64,000 nt of DNA from Parerythrobacter lacustris. GTDB taxonomy: Bacteria > Pseudomonadota > Alphaproteobacteria > Sphingomonadales > Sphingomonadaceae. Each line of letters begins with the position of its first letter. Within the stretch, counting starts at the first letter, position 1. The stretch is taken from NCBI RefSeq assembly GCF_024626475.1, contig NZ_JANKHH010000001.1:1-64000 (forward strand), read 5' to 3'. The translations under genes and the position numbers were made by a program. Below are positions 25,265 through 33,671 of this stretch, piece after piece. Below the pieces are notes generated by a model. It did no database searches. It was not told where the DNA came from and saw nothing but the letters and a program-made list of their open reading frames with translations.

Positions 25265-26227
25265 GTGCGGCGGCTGATTGCGATCCTGCTGCTCGCGGCG
25301 CTGGCGGCACCTGGCACCTGGCTGCGGACCGCGCCTGCGCCCGCCGATTTCAGGCCCCTGCTCGAAATCAAACCCTTGCCGGTCGTGCAGCGGGCAATCG
25401 GCGGCTTCGCCGTGCTCGGCGCGTGGGAACTCGCCAGCGCCAACACCCATTTCGGGAGCTATTCCGCGCTGCTCGCCATGCCGGACGGGACATTGTTCGC
25501 GGCGAGCGATCGCGGGCGCTTCCTGCGCTTCACGCCGCCAGGCGAGCGCGGCGCGCCGCGCTTCGGCTGGCTTGCGGGGGACGCCGATACACTCAAGGAA
25601 CAGATCGATATCGAGGCGATGACGCGCGATCCGGCAAGCGGGAGGGTGTGGTTTGCCTATGAGGGCACCAATGCCATCGAGCGGCGCGATTCGAAGCTCC
25701 GGTCGGAGGAAACGGCTCGGCCGCAAAGCATGGCGGGCTTCGGCGCGAATTCGGGACCGGAGGCTTTCGCGCGGCTGGCCGACGGGCGCTTCGTCGTGCT
25801 GTCCGAAGGGCCGCGCAAATGGCTCGGCTCGCACCATCCGGGGGTGCTGTTCTCCGGCGATCCGGTTGCCGGGGGCAAGGCGACTACTTTCACCTTCGTC
25901 TCCGACGGTGGCTACAAGCCGGTCGACATGGTGCAGATCCCCGACGGTCGCATCCTGATCCTGCTGCGGCGGCTCGAGCTCGGCATCCCGCCGGGGTTTT
26001 CGGGCAAGGTGCTCATCGCCGATCCCGCCGACATCGCAAACGGCGGCGAGTGGCGCGGTGAGCAAATTCTCGCGCTCGACGAGCGTCTGCCGAGCGACAA
26101 TTACGAAGGTCTGGCGGTCGATCCGCAGCCCGATGGATCGCTGGTCCTGTGGCTTATCGCAGACGACAACAACGCCGTTCTGCAGCGCACGCTGCTGCTC
26201 AAGCTGCGCTGGGTTCCGGGGCAATAG
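25265..26227 (+). CDS. Exported esterase-like phytase-family protein, 320 aa
   Basis: MRRLIAILLLAALAAPGTWL is a Sec signal (GTG start). The rest fits the esterase-like phytase family, a beta-propeller with D-x-E and G-rich turns: YSALLAMPDGTLFAASDRG, GFGANSGPEAFARLADGRF and SDNYEGLAVDPQPDGSLVLW. Activity is not established for most members; phosphate-ester or lipid-ester hydrolysis is possible. It is ten bases after the M23 gene and probably co-transcribed. A palindromic repeat 68 bases downstream could serve as transcription stop. Confidence 0.75.
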   Translation: MRRLIAILLLAALAAPGTWLRTAPAPADFRPLLEIKPLPVVQRAIGGFAVLGAWELASANTHFGSYSALLAMPDGTLFAASDRGRFLRFTPPGERGAPRFGWLAGDADTLKEQIDIEAMTRDPASGRVWFAYEGTNAIERRDSKLRSEETARPQSMAGFGANSGPEAFARLADGRFVVLSEGPRKWLGSHHPGVLFSGDPVAGGKATTFTFVSDGGYKPVDMVQIPDGRILILLRRLELGIPPGFSGKVLIADPADIANGGEWRGEQILALDERLPSDNYEGLAVDPQPDGSLVLWLIADDNNAVLQRTLLLKLRWVPGQ

Positions 26228-26294
26228 CCAGGATAAAGGCGATTGTGCACCATGCAATCGCGCTGCTTATCTGTCCTGTGACGTCCCCCAGTGT

Positions 26295-26367
26295 TTGTCA
26301 TCCCCGCGAAGGCGGGGATCCAGGGCGGGCCCGGTTCCGTGGATTCCCGCCTTCGCGGGAATGACAA
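26295..26367. repeat. Palindromic repeat between the phytase-like gene and rpmB
   Basis: Arms 26295-26322 and 26340-26367 are inverted repeats matching at 26 of 28 bases. Each arm itself contains the self-complementary core CCCGCGAAGGCGGG, so the RNA could fold in several ways. The 17-base centre is GC-rich. This pattern is widespread in intergenic DNA of many proteobacteria and is unrelated to the other two palindromes here. It lies between convergent genes and might help end both transcripts. Confidence 0.85.
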
Positions 26368-26421
26368 GGTTAGGGAGTAGAGGGGGGATTGTGCTGTCTG
26401 ATTGCAATCGACGCAATCCGG

Positions 26422-26454
26422 AAAAGAATAAGGCGCGTGGTCAGTCCACGCGCC
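26422..26454 (-). terminator. Intrinsic terminator of rpmB
   Basis: On the minus strand GGCGCGTGG and CCACGCGCC form a perfect 9-bp stem with a 5-base loop, followed by TTATTCTTTT. It lies about 75 bases past the rpmB stop and points in the same direction. Confidence 0.85.
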
Positions 26455-26527
26455 CGATTCTATTACGGGGGCCGACTCCGGCCTCTCCCACATCGAGTCG
26501 GCACAAACACGCCGACAGCATCGAAAT

Positions 26528-26824
26528 TTACGCGGCTTCGGCCGCCTTGGTCGCCTTCTTGATCTCGCGCTTCACCTTGAGCGCGCCTGCCGAAAGCTTC
26601 TCGTCCTTGGTCTTGAGCAGCCAGTTGTCGAGCCCGCCATTGTGTTCGACCGAACGCAGGCCGTGGGTCGACACGCGGAACTTGAACCCGCGGCCCAGCT
26701 TTTCGCTTAGCAGGGTGACGTTCTGCAGGTTGGGCAGGAAGACGCGCTTGGTCTTGTTGTTGGCGTGGCTGACGTTGTTGCCCGTCAGGCGGCCCTTGCC
26801 GGTCAGTTCGCAAATGCGCGACAT
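26528..26824 (-). CDS. rpmB: 50S ribosomal protein L28, 98 aa
   Basis: The sequence [20 protein letters not shown] is the standard alphaproteobacterial L28 start, followed by [15 protein letters not shown] and GLDNWLLKT. Length is normal. The Lys/Ala-rich C-terminus is typical of the alphaproteobacterial form. ATG 26824 is preceded by GAGAG. It is an isolated gene with its own terminator. L28 binds near the exit-site region of the large subunit. Confidence 0.97.
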   Translation of the reverse strand: MSRICELTGKGRLTGNNVSHANNKTKRVFLPNLQNVTLLSEKLGRGFKFRVSTHGLRSVEHNGGLDNWLLKTKDEKLSAGALKVKREIKKATKAAEAA

Positions 26825-26973
26825 GCTATCTCTCGTTCGCTCAAGGTTGGGGGCCACCGATTCGATGGCCGCTGATGGTCGGGTTTTGCCCGGAAAGGCG
26901 CGCGCATAGCGGTGAGGGTCCGAATCGTCAAGCGGATTGCGGGTTGGCGGCCGGGTCGCTAGCGCCGTATTCA

Positions 26974-27429
26974 ATGTCACGCTGGCCGATCCCCGAACCG
27001 ATGCAGCAGGCGCTGGCGCTCGCCCGCGAGGCGGCAGCCGCTGGCGAAGTGCCGGTAGGTGCCGTGGTGGTCAAGGATGGCGCGGTGATCGGCAGCGGCG
27101 GCAACCGCCCGCGCGCCGATCACGACCCGACCGCCCACGCCGAAATCGCCGCGATCCGCATGGCGGCCAAGGCGCTCGGCAACGAACGACTGGAGGGCTG
27201 CGAGCTGTGGGTCACGCTCGAACCCTGCGCGATGTGCGCGGGCGCGATCAGCCACGCGCGTATCGGAAAGCTTTACTACGCCGCGAGCGATCCCAAGGGC
27301 GGCGCTGTCGAACACGGCGCGCTTGTGTACGAGCAAGTGCAATGTCTCCACCGGCCGGAGGTCTATTCGGGCATTGGCGAGGCAGAAGCGGTGGAGCTCC
27401 TGCGATCGTTTTTCCGGGATCGGCGCTAA
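26974..27429 (+). CDS. tadA: tRNA adenosine(34) deaminase, 151 aa
   Basis: TadA converts adenosine to inosine at the wobble position of tRNA-Arg(ACG). The zinc and catalytic motif [14 protein letters not shown] and the second zinc motif [12 protein letters not shown] are intact. NRPRADHDP and the C-terminal [10 protein letters not shown] fit TadA. ATG 26974 ([10 protein letters not shown]) is favoured by length. Its TAA overlaps the TAG of the convergent RNase gene by two bases, so there is no intergenic space. Confidence 0.93.
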   Translation: MSRWPIPEPMQQALALAREAAAAGEVPVGAVVVKDGAVIGSGGNRPRADHDPTAHAEIAAIRMAAKALGNERLEGCELWVTLEPCAMCAGAISHARIGKLYYAASDPKGGAVEHGALVYEQVQCLHRPEVYSGIGEAEAVELLRSFFRDRR

Positions 27430-28121
27430 AGCCCCCGCCACACCTTCATCGCCGCGCTGTCCTTCGCTCCGAACCGGCGGGCATCGCATTTGGTCGGCAT
27501 GAAGCGCTTGTCGTAGCACAGGCGCATTTCTTCCAGCCAGCCGCGCGAGTTGAGTTTCACGCCCACCGCAGCTGCCGGCCAGCCGGGATTGAGGCGGGCA
27601 AACTCTTCGCGCAGGCGGCCGGCGGTGACCTTCTTCTCGCGCGAGAGGACATCGGCATCGGGCATGCGCACGCCGTTCCAAAGGATGCGGGTGACCTTGA
27701 AGTAGGTCTCGGGCCGCCGTGTCATGCAGCTGCCGTGCTTGGCCCACTGGCGTGCGAGCAGAGCGGCGGAGGGGCTCATGCACAGGTTCTGTCGTGCTTC
27801 GGCGGGCGAGAGACTGCGCGCAGTGCGGCACCATTGCGGCCAGCTGCTGCGCCCTTCGGGCCAGAGGCCGTGGACGACGAAACCGAAGCGCCCGTTGCGA
27901 CCCGAACATTGCGTGCCATGCCGCGCCTCGCTCTCGCGCCCTTTGCAGAACTCGGGGCTCCAGCTGAGGCTGAGGGTATAGCCGGTAACGGGCAAGCGCC
28001 GCTCGCGGGCTTCGGGGGTGATCTTCGGCAGCGAAATCCGTTCGGGCATGCGGCATTGGTAGGCTTGCGCATGGGCGGCAGCCGGAAGCGCCAGCGCGAC
28101 GAATGCCGCCAGCCATTTCAC
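27426..28121 (-). CDS. Secreted ribonuclease T2 family protein, 231 aa
   Basis: The signal MKWLAAFVALALPAAAHA targets the periplasm. Both conserved active-site segments are present: FVVHGLWPEG (first His) and WAKHGSC (Glu replaced by Ala-Lys context, His present). Cys residues for disulfides are conserved. Periplasmic RNase I-like scavenging of RNA is the expected role. In most family members the second segment is EWxKHG; here it reads QWAKHG, so the catalytic Glu may be replaced by Gln and activity should not be assumed. GTG start overlaps the nadC stop (GTGA). Confidence 0.85.
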   Translation of the reverse strand: MKWLAAFVALALPAAAHAQAYQCRMPERISLPKITPEARERRLPVTGYTLSLSWSPEFCKGRESEARHGTQCSGRNGRFGFVVHGLWPEGRSSWPQWCRTARSLSPAEARQNLCMSPSAALLARQWAKHGSCMTRRPETYFKVTRILWNGVRMPDADVLSREKKVTAGRLREEFARLNPGWPAAAVGVKLNSRGWLEEMRLCYDKRFMPTKCDARRFGAKDSAAMKVWRGL

Positions 28122-28978
28122 AGCGGGGTGAAGTCCAGCCCGATATCTGCCGCGGGCGCGCTTTGGGTCAGGCGGCCGACCGACACGTAATCGACCCCGG
28201 TCGCGGCCTTGGCCCGGATCGTCTGCAGGTTGATCCCGCCGCTGGCTTCGGTCGGGACCCTGCCCGCGACCAGCGTCACGGCTTCGCGCAGCGTGTCAGG
28301 CTCCATATTGTCGAGCAGCAGCCGCGTCGCCCCGGCTGCCAGCGCAGGCTCGATCTGGTCGATCCGGTCGACCTCGCAGATGATTTCAGTCACTCCGGCA
28401 GCGACCGCGCGGCGCACGGCTTCGCCGACCGAGCCGGCGACCAGCACGTGGTTGTCCTTGATCATCGCCGCATCCCACAGGCCCATCCGGTGGTTGCTGC
28501 CCCCGCCCATGCGGACGGCGTATTTTTCGAGATGGCGCAGGCCGGGAATGGTCTTGCGGGTGTCGAGCAGGGTGCAGGCGGGGTTGTCCATCGCCCGGAC
28601 ATAGTCGCGCACCAGGGTGGCGATGCCAGACAGGTGCTGCACCGTGTTGAGCGCGCTGCGTTCGGCGGTCAGCATCGCGCGGGCATTGCCTTCGAGCCGC
28701 ATCAGGTCGGTGCCGGGGCCGACTTGCGCGCCTTCCTCGACCAGGATTTGGATCGTCATCGCGGGGTCGAGCGCGCGAAAGAAGGCCTCGGCCACCGGCA
28801 GGCCTGCGACCACGATCGGATCGCGGCTGTCCATTACCCCGGCAAACCGCGCTTCGGCGGGGATCACGCTTTCCGAGGTGACGTCACTCCCGCCGCCAGA
28901 CAGGCCCTCGCCGAGGTCCTCCGCCAGCGTGTCGCGGATGAAACGGTCGAGGTCGAAGCCGGGAAGGGTGAAGCTCAT
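28118..28978 (-). CDS. nadC: Nicotinate-nucleotide pyrophosphorylase (carboxylating), 286 aa
   Basis: This enzyme converts quinolinate and PRPP to nicotinate mononucleotide in NAD synthesis. The core includes LNTVQHLSGIATLVRDYV, LLDTRKTIPGLRHLEKYAV and GGGSNHRMGLWDAAMIKDNH, with Lys and Arg ligands for both substrates. The C-terminus has EASGGINLQTIRAKAATGVDY and VGRLTQSAPAADIGLDF. ATG 28978 (MSFTLPGFDLD) is preferred over the longer frame because family members start here. It is followed by an overlapping RNase T2 gene. nadA and nadB are not nearby. Confidence 0.95.
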   Translation of the reverse strand: MSFTLPGFDLDRFIRDTLAEDLGEGLSGGGSDVTSESVIPAEARFAGVMDSRDPIVVAGLPVAEAFFRALDPAMTIQILVEEGAQVGPGTDLMRLEGNARAMLTAERSALNTVQHLSGIATLVRDYVRAMDNPACTLLDTRKTIPGLRHLEKYAVRMGGGSNHRMGLWDAAMIKDNHVLVAGSVGEAVRRAVAAGVTEIICEVDRIDQIEPALAAGATRLLLDNMEPDTLREAVTLVAGRVPTEASGGINLQTIRAKAATGVDYVSVGRLTQSAPAADIGLDFTPL

Positions 28979-29239
28979 GGCTCGGCTTTGGCCGTTTTTT
29001 TGCTTTGCCTCAAGCGCCGGCGGGGCCATCCGGCCGCCTTAGGCTTCCGCCCTACCGGGCGTCGCGCAGTCGCGCTCTGGCTGCCGCGACCCGGAACCGG
29101 GTGAAGCCAGTATGGCTTGGAATGGTCGGGTCCGCGACCAGCGGTCCGCAAGGCCGACTGGCCGCCCGCAGGTGCCCCGTAGCGAAGCGAAGGGAATAGC
29201 GCCGAGGACGCTCGCGCGGCGGCGAGAGCACGAACCGAA

Positions 29240-30037
29240 TCAATGCACGAAGCGCGCAACTACATCGCGGTACGAGCGCGAGACCTTCACTTCCGCTCCG
29301 CTCGACAGCACCAGAAAACATTCGCCATTGGTGTGCGGGCGGACCTGGCGGACCTGGTCGAGATTGACGATGGTCGAACGGTGGACGCGCTGGAAAGTCT
29401 TGGGGTCGAGCCGCCGTTCGAGATCCTTCATCGTCTCGCGCAGGATCAGCGAATTGTCGCCGGTGTAGATGCACATGTAGTCGCCCGCCGCCTCGATATG
29501 CTCGATCGATTCGACCTCGACCCGGAAAATCTGGCCGCGATCCTTGATGTTGATCAGCTTTTCGAACCGTTCGGTGCTCTCGTTCTCGCTGTCGACGAAC
29601 TCCTCCGCCGCCTCGGGCGCGACCTCGCTCAGCACATTCATCAGCTTCTCGGCTTCTTCCGAGCTCTTCTTCTCGGCCAGCCGCTGGCGGACGCGTTCGA
29701 TCGTGTCGGCCAGCTTGTCCTCGTCGACCGGTTTCATCAGGTAATTGACCGCATTGGCCTCGAACGCGCGGATCGCGTGCTCCTGATAGGCGGTGACGAA
29801 GACGATCAAGGGCGGGTCGATCTCCATGATTCCCTTGACCACACTGAATCCGTCGAAACCGGGCATCTGGATGTCGAGGAAGACCAGGTCGGGCTTTTCG
29901 GTCTTGATCTTGCGGATCGCCTCGCGCCCGTTGGCGCAGGTGTCGATGATCTCGACATCGTCATAGGGCTCGAGCCGCAATTGCAGGCCCTGAATGGCGA
30001 GTTTCTCGTCGTCGACGAGGATCGTGCGGATAGTCAT
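29240..30037 (-). CDS. LytTR-family response regulator, 265 aa
   Basis: An N-terminal receiver domain (TIRTILVDDEKLAIQGL; phospho-acceptor Asp in LVFLDIQMPGFDG; Thr in VFVTAYQEHAI; Lys in NYLMKPVDEDK) is joined by an acidic linker of about 40 residues to a C-terminal LytTR DNA-binding domain (EHIEAAGDYMCIYTG, FQRVHRSTIVNLDQV, VKVSRSYRDVV). All phosphorylation residues are intact. It starts three bases after the kinase gene and is its partner. No target promoter can be named from the sequence. The 261-base stretch downstream to nadC (28979-29239) shows nothing I can support. Confidence 0.92.
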   Translation of the reverse strand: MTIRTILVDDEKLAIQGLQLRLEPYDDVEIIDTCANGREAIRKIKTEKPDLVFLDIQMPGFDGFSVVKGIMEIDPPLIVFVTAYQEHAIRAFEANAVNYLMKPVDEDKLADTIERVRQRLAEKKSSEEAEKLMNVLSEVAPEAAEEFVDSENESTERFEKLINIKDRGQIFRVEVESIEHIEAAGDYMCIYTGDNSLILRETMKDLERRLDPKTFQRVHRSTIVNLDQVRQVRPHTNGECFLVLSSGAEVKVSRSYRDVVARFVH

Positions 30038-30040
30038 TAC

Positions 30041-31252
30041 TCAGGTTCCCATCGGATGTCGGTTGGCCGCGGCTGGTAGCAGTGGCGGATTGTCTTCTGT
30101 CTGAACGGAGGCGCCGAGGGGAGGAGCGTCGGCTTCTTCGTCAGCAGTTTCGAACGGAATTTCGATCGTCACCGCGAACCCGCCCGCTGCCGGGGCGCGA
30201 ATTTCGAACAGGTGGTCGTCGCCATAGGCCTGCGCCAGCCGGTCCCGGATATTGGCCAGCCCGACCCCGGTCGAAACCGCATGTCCGTTTCCTGTCAGCA
30301 CGTCGGGAAAGCTGGGACGCTTGCCGTCGGTCGGCAAGCCCGGGCCGGTGTCGGATACGGTGACCCGCAGCCTTTGACCGACGAGACGCGCGGCAAGGCT
30401 GATCCGCGCACCCTCTTCCTGCGGCGAAACCGCATATTTGATCGCGTTCTCGACCAGCGGCTGGAGCAGCATCGCCGGAAGCTGCGCCTTGGCGGCTTCC
30501 GGGTCGACGGTGAACTCGGTCCGCAGTCGCTCCTCGAATCGCATCTTCTCGATTCCGAGATAGAGTTTGAGCGTCTCGACTTCCTCGCTCAGCGTCACCT
30601 TGCCGCCCGGCTCGGTCACCAGCGTCTGGCGCAGGAAGCTCGATAGTCGGGTGAGCATCGCATTGGCGGGCTCGGTCTGCTTGAGCAGCACCAGCGTGCT
30701 GATCGAATTGAGCGTGTTGAACAGGAAATGCGGATTGAGCTGGTAGCGCAGCATCGCCAGCTGCGCGCTGGTCGCCTGCGCCTCGAGCCGTTCGAGCCGG
30801 TCGGCCTGTTCCTCCACCTGAAGAAAGAAGTTGATCGCGTAATACAGCGCCGACCATGCGCCGAGCAGCACAAGATCATAGGAAAACAGGCCGAGAAAGC
30901 GTTGGGCGAAGCCCGCGTCGCTGTCGGGCCGGTAGAGATCGAGCACCCAGCTGTCGATGAAGGTATAAAGGCTCACCGCGAGCAGAAGGATCACCGCGGT
31001 CGCACCCCACGTCACCAGCGGCTTGCGGTTGATCAGCTGGCGGTAGATCACCGAAAGCACCAGGCTGATCGACAAACCGGTGATGGTCGCGATCAGGATC
31101 ACCAGCAGGAAATCGAGATCCTGCCCGTTGGCGAAGGCAGAGATCGAGCGCAGCAGCAACACCCCGCCCCACCCCGCGAATTGCAGGTTCCAGAATGCAC
31201 GGTTCTTCTGCGCGAAGAACGGCGTCGGTTGGAAAGGCAGCACGGCCATCAT
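30041..31252 (-). CDS. LytS-type sensor histidine kinase, 403 aa
   Basis: Four N-terminal hydrophobic segments (residues about 20-155) form the sensor. A short coiled coil (EEQADRLERLEAQ) precedes the His_kinase domain with the phospho-acceptor in LRYQLNPHFLFNTLNSI. The ATP lid includes QPLVENAIKYAVSP, VSDTGPGLP and TGVGLANIRDRL. This is the partner of the LytTR regulator directly downstream. The ligand is unknown; LytS relatives sense membrane state or small metabolites. A Pro-rich tail of about 30 residues ends the protein. It is divergent from the HD-domain gene across 103 bases. Confidence 0.92.
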   Translation of the reverse strand: MMAVLPFQPTPFFAQKNRAFWNLQFAGWGGVLLLRSISAFANGQDLDFLLVILIATITGLSISLVLSVIYRQLINRKPLVTWGATAVILLLAVSLYTFIDSWVLDLYRPDSDAGFAQRFLGLFSYDLVLLGAWSALYYAINFFLQVEEQADRLERLEAQATSAQLAMLRYQLNPHFLFNTLNSISTLVLLKQTEPANAMLTRLSSFLRQTLVTEPGGKVTLSEEVETLKLYLGIEKMRFEERLRTEFTVDPEAAKAQLPAMLLQPLVENAIKYAVSPQEEGARISLAARLVGQRLRVTVSDTGPGLPTDGKRPSFPDVLTGNGHAVSTGVGLANIRDRLAQAYGDDHLFEIRAPAAGGFAVTIEIPFETADEEADAPPLGASVQTEDNPPLLPAAANRHPMGT

Positions 31253-31355
31253 TGCTCTTTAACGCAAAACCCGGTCAAAGGTCATTGGCCAAATGCCGCT
31301 AAATGTTTTACTGCGGCGGCGGCATGCGATATCCTGCGGTCCTGAGGAGAGAGCC

Positions 31356-31970
31356 ATGAACGACATGACCGCCGATGTGATGCACGCCAAGGGCGAACAC
31401 GCGAAGTTCCGGGAGATGAAGGAAGGCACGCAGGAAGACTGGGCGATCATTTCGAAGCAATATTTCGAATTCGCCGGCGGCCTCGCCGATCGGGTGCTCG
31501 ACCATCTCAAGCTGCTCGAAGGCGATTTCGGCGGCTTCCCCGTGTGCCGGCTCGAACATTCGCGCCAGACCGCCACCCGCGCGCATCGCGACGGGCGCGG
31601 CGAGCGCTATGTGGTGATGGCGCTGCTGCACGATATCGGCGACACGCTGGGGACCTTCAACCATCCCGACGTCGCAGCCGCGATCATCAAACCCTTCGTG
31701 ACCGAGGAAGAGCACTGGATCTGCCAGAACCATGGCGCGTTCCAGGGGTATTACTATTTCCACCATCTCGGCATGGATCGCAATCTGCGCGATCGATATG
31801 CGGACAATCCCTATTACGACGCCTGCGCCGAATTCTGCGAGAAATATGACCAGGCCGCGTTCGATCCGGATTACGACAGTGAGCCGCTCGAATTCTTCGA
31901 ACCGATGGTGCGCCGCGTGCTCGCGCGTCCGCTCGCCTCGATGTATGTCAAGGACGACGAAGCCGCCTGA
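31356..31970 (+). CDS. HD-domain protein, possible diiron oxygenase-like enzyme, 204 aa
   Basis: The metal-binding pattern is complete: LEHSRQTATRAH (His68), LLHDIGD (His92-Asp93), HPDVAAAII (His103), TEEEHWICQNHGAFQG (His120 and His126) and Asp165 near the end. The L-E-H-x-x-Q-T-A segment before HD is typical of the PhnZ/TmpB and MIOX-like HD proteins, mixed-valent diiron oxygenases. The residues just before it (GDFGGFPVCR) do not keep the Tyr and Glu that I recall from phosphonate-specific members, so another substrate is likely. ATG 31356 has GAGGAGAGAG upstream. No phosphonate genes are adjacent. Confidence 0.7.
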   Translation: MNDMTADVMHAKGEHAKFREMKEGTQEDWAIISKQYFEFAGGLADRVLDHLKLLEGDFGGFPVCRLEHSRQTATRAHRDGRGERYVVMALLHDIGDTLGTFNHPDVAAAIIKPFVTEEEHWICQNHGAFQGYYYFHHLGMDRNLRDRYADNPYYDACAEFCEKYDQAAFDPDYDSEPLEFFEPMVRRVLARPLASMYVKDDEAA

Positions 31971-31973
31971 GCA

Positions 31974-32966
31974 TTAGAACGGCAGGTAGCCCACTTCGCG
32001 CGGGTTGAACCGCATGGTCCAGTCGGCCGTCCCGGTCGCGGCTTGCGCATCTGTGACCAGCGGCAGTTCGGCTTCGATCAGCTCGACCCGCTCGTCCCAC
32101 CCGTCATGGGTGCGCTTGCGCAGCAGCCCGCCATTATGCTTCGGCCCCCAGCGGCGCATGAAGCGCACTGCCGTCGCCGGATCGTAACCCGCATTGGCAA
32201 GCAGCCACGGCATCATCCGGTCCGCCTCGCGTTCGGTTTCGCGCACGTCGCGGCGCTTACGTCCGTTGGCAGCCAGCCATTGTGGGTGGCGCAGGATATT
32301 GTGCGCCAGCTCGTGCGCCAGTGCGGCGGCGAATTCCTCTTCCGGATAGCCGAACCCGGGGAAATCGCGCCCGACCCGCACCACCGCGCCGTCTGCCCCG
32401 GCATCGTCGCGGCCAGAGACGACCTCGAACCGGCCGTAGCAGACGATGTCCGGTCGCAGGCTGACGGTCCGTCCGTCGGCCAGCGTCAACTCGGCTGTGC
32501 CATCGGTATAGGATTGGGCCAGCGCGCGTTCGATCCGGTCGAGCCGTTCCCAGCCCTCGTCGCCCGGAGAGAGGAACCCGGCTTCGTCCACTCCGTCGAT
32601 CGCTGCGATGCCGGCATGACGAGGCAAGGCCAGCGCCGAAGCTGGCGATTGTGGAACAACCAGCTGTACGAAAATGTCACTGCGCAGGCCGAGCATCCGG
32701 CGCACCAGCTCCGGCGAGCCGTAGGCGCGGGCATCCTGCAGCAACAGACCGCTCGCCGCCGCCTTGTCCGGGCAGAGCTGCGCATTGCCCGACAACAGCT
32801 GCCAGCCCACCGACTGCGTGCGCAGGTCCTGCTCGGCGAGGAGCGCGAAATCCGCACGGAAAGCGTCATAGCGCGCTTGCGCTTCGTCGGGCTTGCCGGT
32901 GGCGGAAGACGGAGAGGCGAGCAGCAGCGCGGCGAGGGCCGCCGGGGCCGCTCGCCAGCGGCTCAC
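31974..32966 (-). CDS. Exported M48-like zinc peptidase, 330 aa
   Basis: The N-terminal ALAALLLASPSSATG is a Sec signal. The zinc motif is AALAHELAHNILRHP (HELAH), and the third ligand is expected in VRETEREADRMMPWL. Residues 60-190 resemble a PDZ-like insertion (IAAIDGVDEAGFLSPGDEGWERLDR). The combination suggests a periplasmic metalloprotease rather than a membrane-embedded one. Its ATG overlaps the stop of the DsbA-like gene (ATGA), so the two are co-translated. A second M48 protease lies at the start of the same cluster. Confidence 0.75.
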   Translation of the reverse strand: MSRWRAAPAALAALLLASPSSATGKPDEAQARYDAFRADFALLAEQDLRTQSVGWQLLSGNAQLCPDKAAASGLLLQDARAYGSPELVRRMLGLRSDIFVQLVVPQSPASALALPRHAGIAAIDGVDEAGFLSPGDEGWERLDRIERALAQSYTDGTAELTLADGRTVSLRPDIVCYGRFEVVSGRDDAGADGAVVRVGRDFPGFGYPEEEFAAALAHELAHNILRHPQWLAANGRKRRDVRETEREADRMMPWLLANAGYDPATAVRFMRRWGPKHNGGLLRKRTHDGWDERVELIEAELPLVTDAQAATGTADWTMRFNPREVGYLPF

Positions 32967-33661
32967 GAACCGCGCGCCTCGGCGATCGCCTCGGCCAGTT
33001 TCTCTTCGCCCACCGCGCCTTGCAGCACCTGGTCGCCGACAACCCAGCTCGGGGTTCCGGTGAAGGCGAGCTGGCGCGCCAGCCCCATGTTCTTCGCCAG
33101 TTCGAAGTCGGCTTCCTTCGACGCCATGAAGGCATTTGCCTGCGCCATGTCGATCCCGGCTGCCGCCGCGGCCTTGAGCACGCTTTGCTCGCTCGGCGGG
33201 CCGAGCTCGAACATCGCGTCATGGAAGGCGGTGAACTTGCCCTGTCTTGCGGCGGCGAGCGCCATCCGCGCCGCCTGCTCGCTGCCGTCGAAGATCGGCC
33301 ATTCACGGATCACCACCTTGAGGTCGGGGTTGGCCTTGACCAGCGCCGCCACATGATCGCGGCTCTGGCGGCAATAGGTGCAGCCGTAGTCGGTGAACTC
33401 GACCAGCGTGACCTTGCCCTGCGGGTTGCCCAGCACTGCGCCGGGGAAGGGCACGAAAACATCCTGTTCGACATCCGCCAGCCGCTCGCGCGCCTGCTTG
33501 CGGTCGTAACTGTCGGCCAGGTCGCGCAGGATTTCGGGATTCTCCAGCAAGTATTCGCGCGTTTGCTGATGGCCGAACACCGCCTGCCATGCACCGGCGC
33601 CAATGAAACCGAACACCAGCGCCAGGAGCGCGACGAAAGCCGAAGTGCGGAAATTGCCCAT
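32963..33661 (-). CDS. DsbA-family thiol-disulfide oxidoreductase, 232 aa
   Basis: A single N-terminal membrane anchor or uncleaved signal (TSAFVALLALVFGFIGAG) leads to a thioredoxin-fold domain. The active site is CTYC in FTDYGCTYCRQSR, and the cis-Pro loop is GTPSWVVGD. The inserted helical domain (EQAARMALAAARQGKF) is typical of DsbA/BdbD-like proteins. It probably forms or rearranges disulfides of exported proteins. ATG 33661 is preferred because it starts after the upstream gene stop; an ATG at 33697 would overlap it. It overlaps the next gene by ATGA. Confidence 0.85.
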   Translation of the reverse strand: MGNFRTSAFVALLALVFGFIGAGAWQAVFGHQQTREYLLENPEILRDLADSYDRKQARERLADVEQDVFVPFPGAVLGNPQGKVTLVEFTDYGCTYCRQSRDHVAALVKANPDLKVVIREWPIFDGSEQAARMALAAARQGKFTAFHDAMFELGPPSEQSVLKAAAAAGIDMAQANAFMASKEADFELAKNMGLARQLAFTGTPSWVVGDQVLQGAVGEEKLAEAIAEARGS

Positions 33662-33671
33662 AGCCAGCGCG

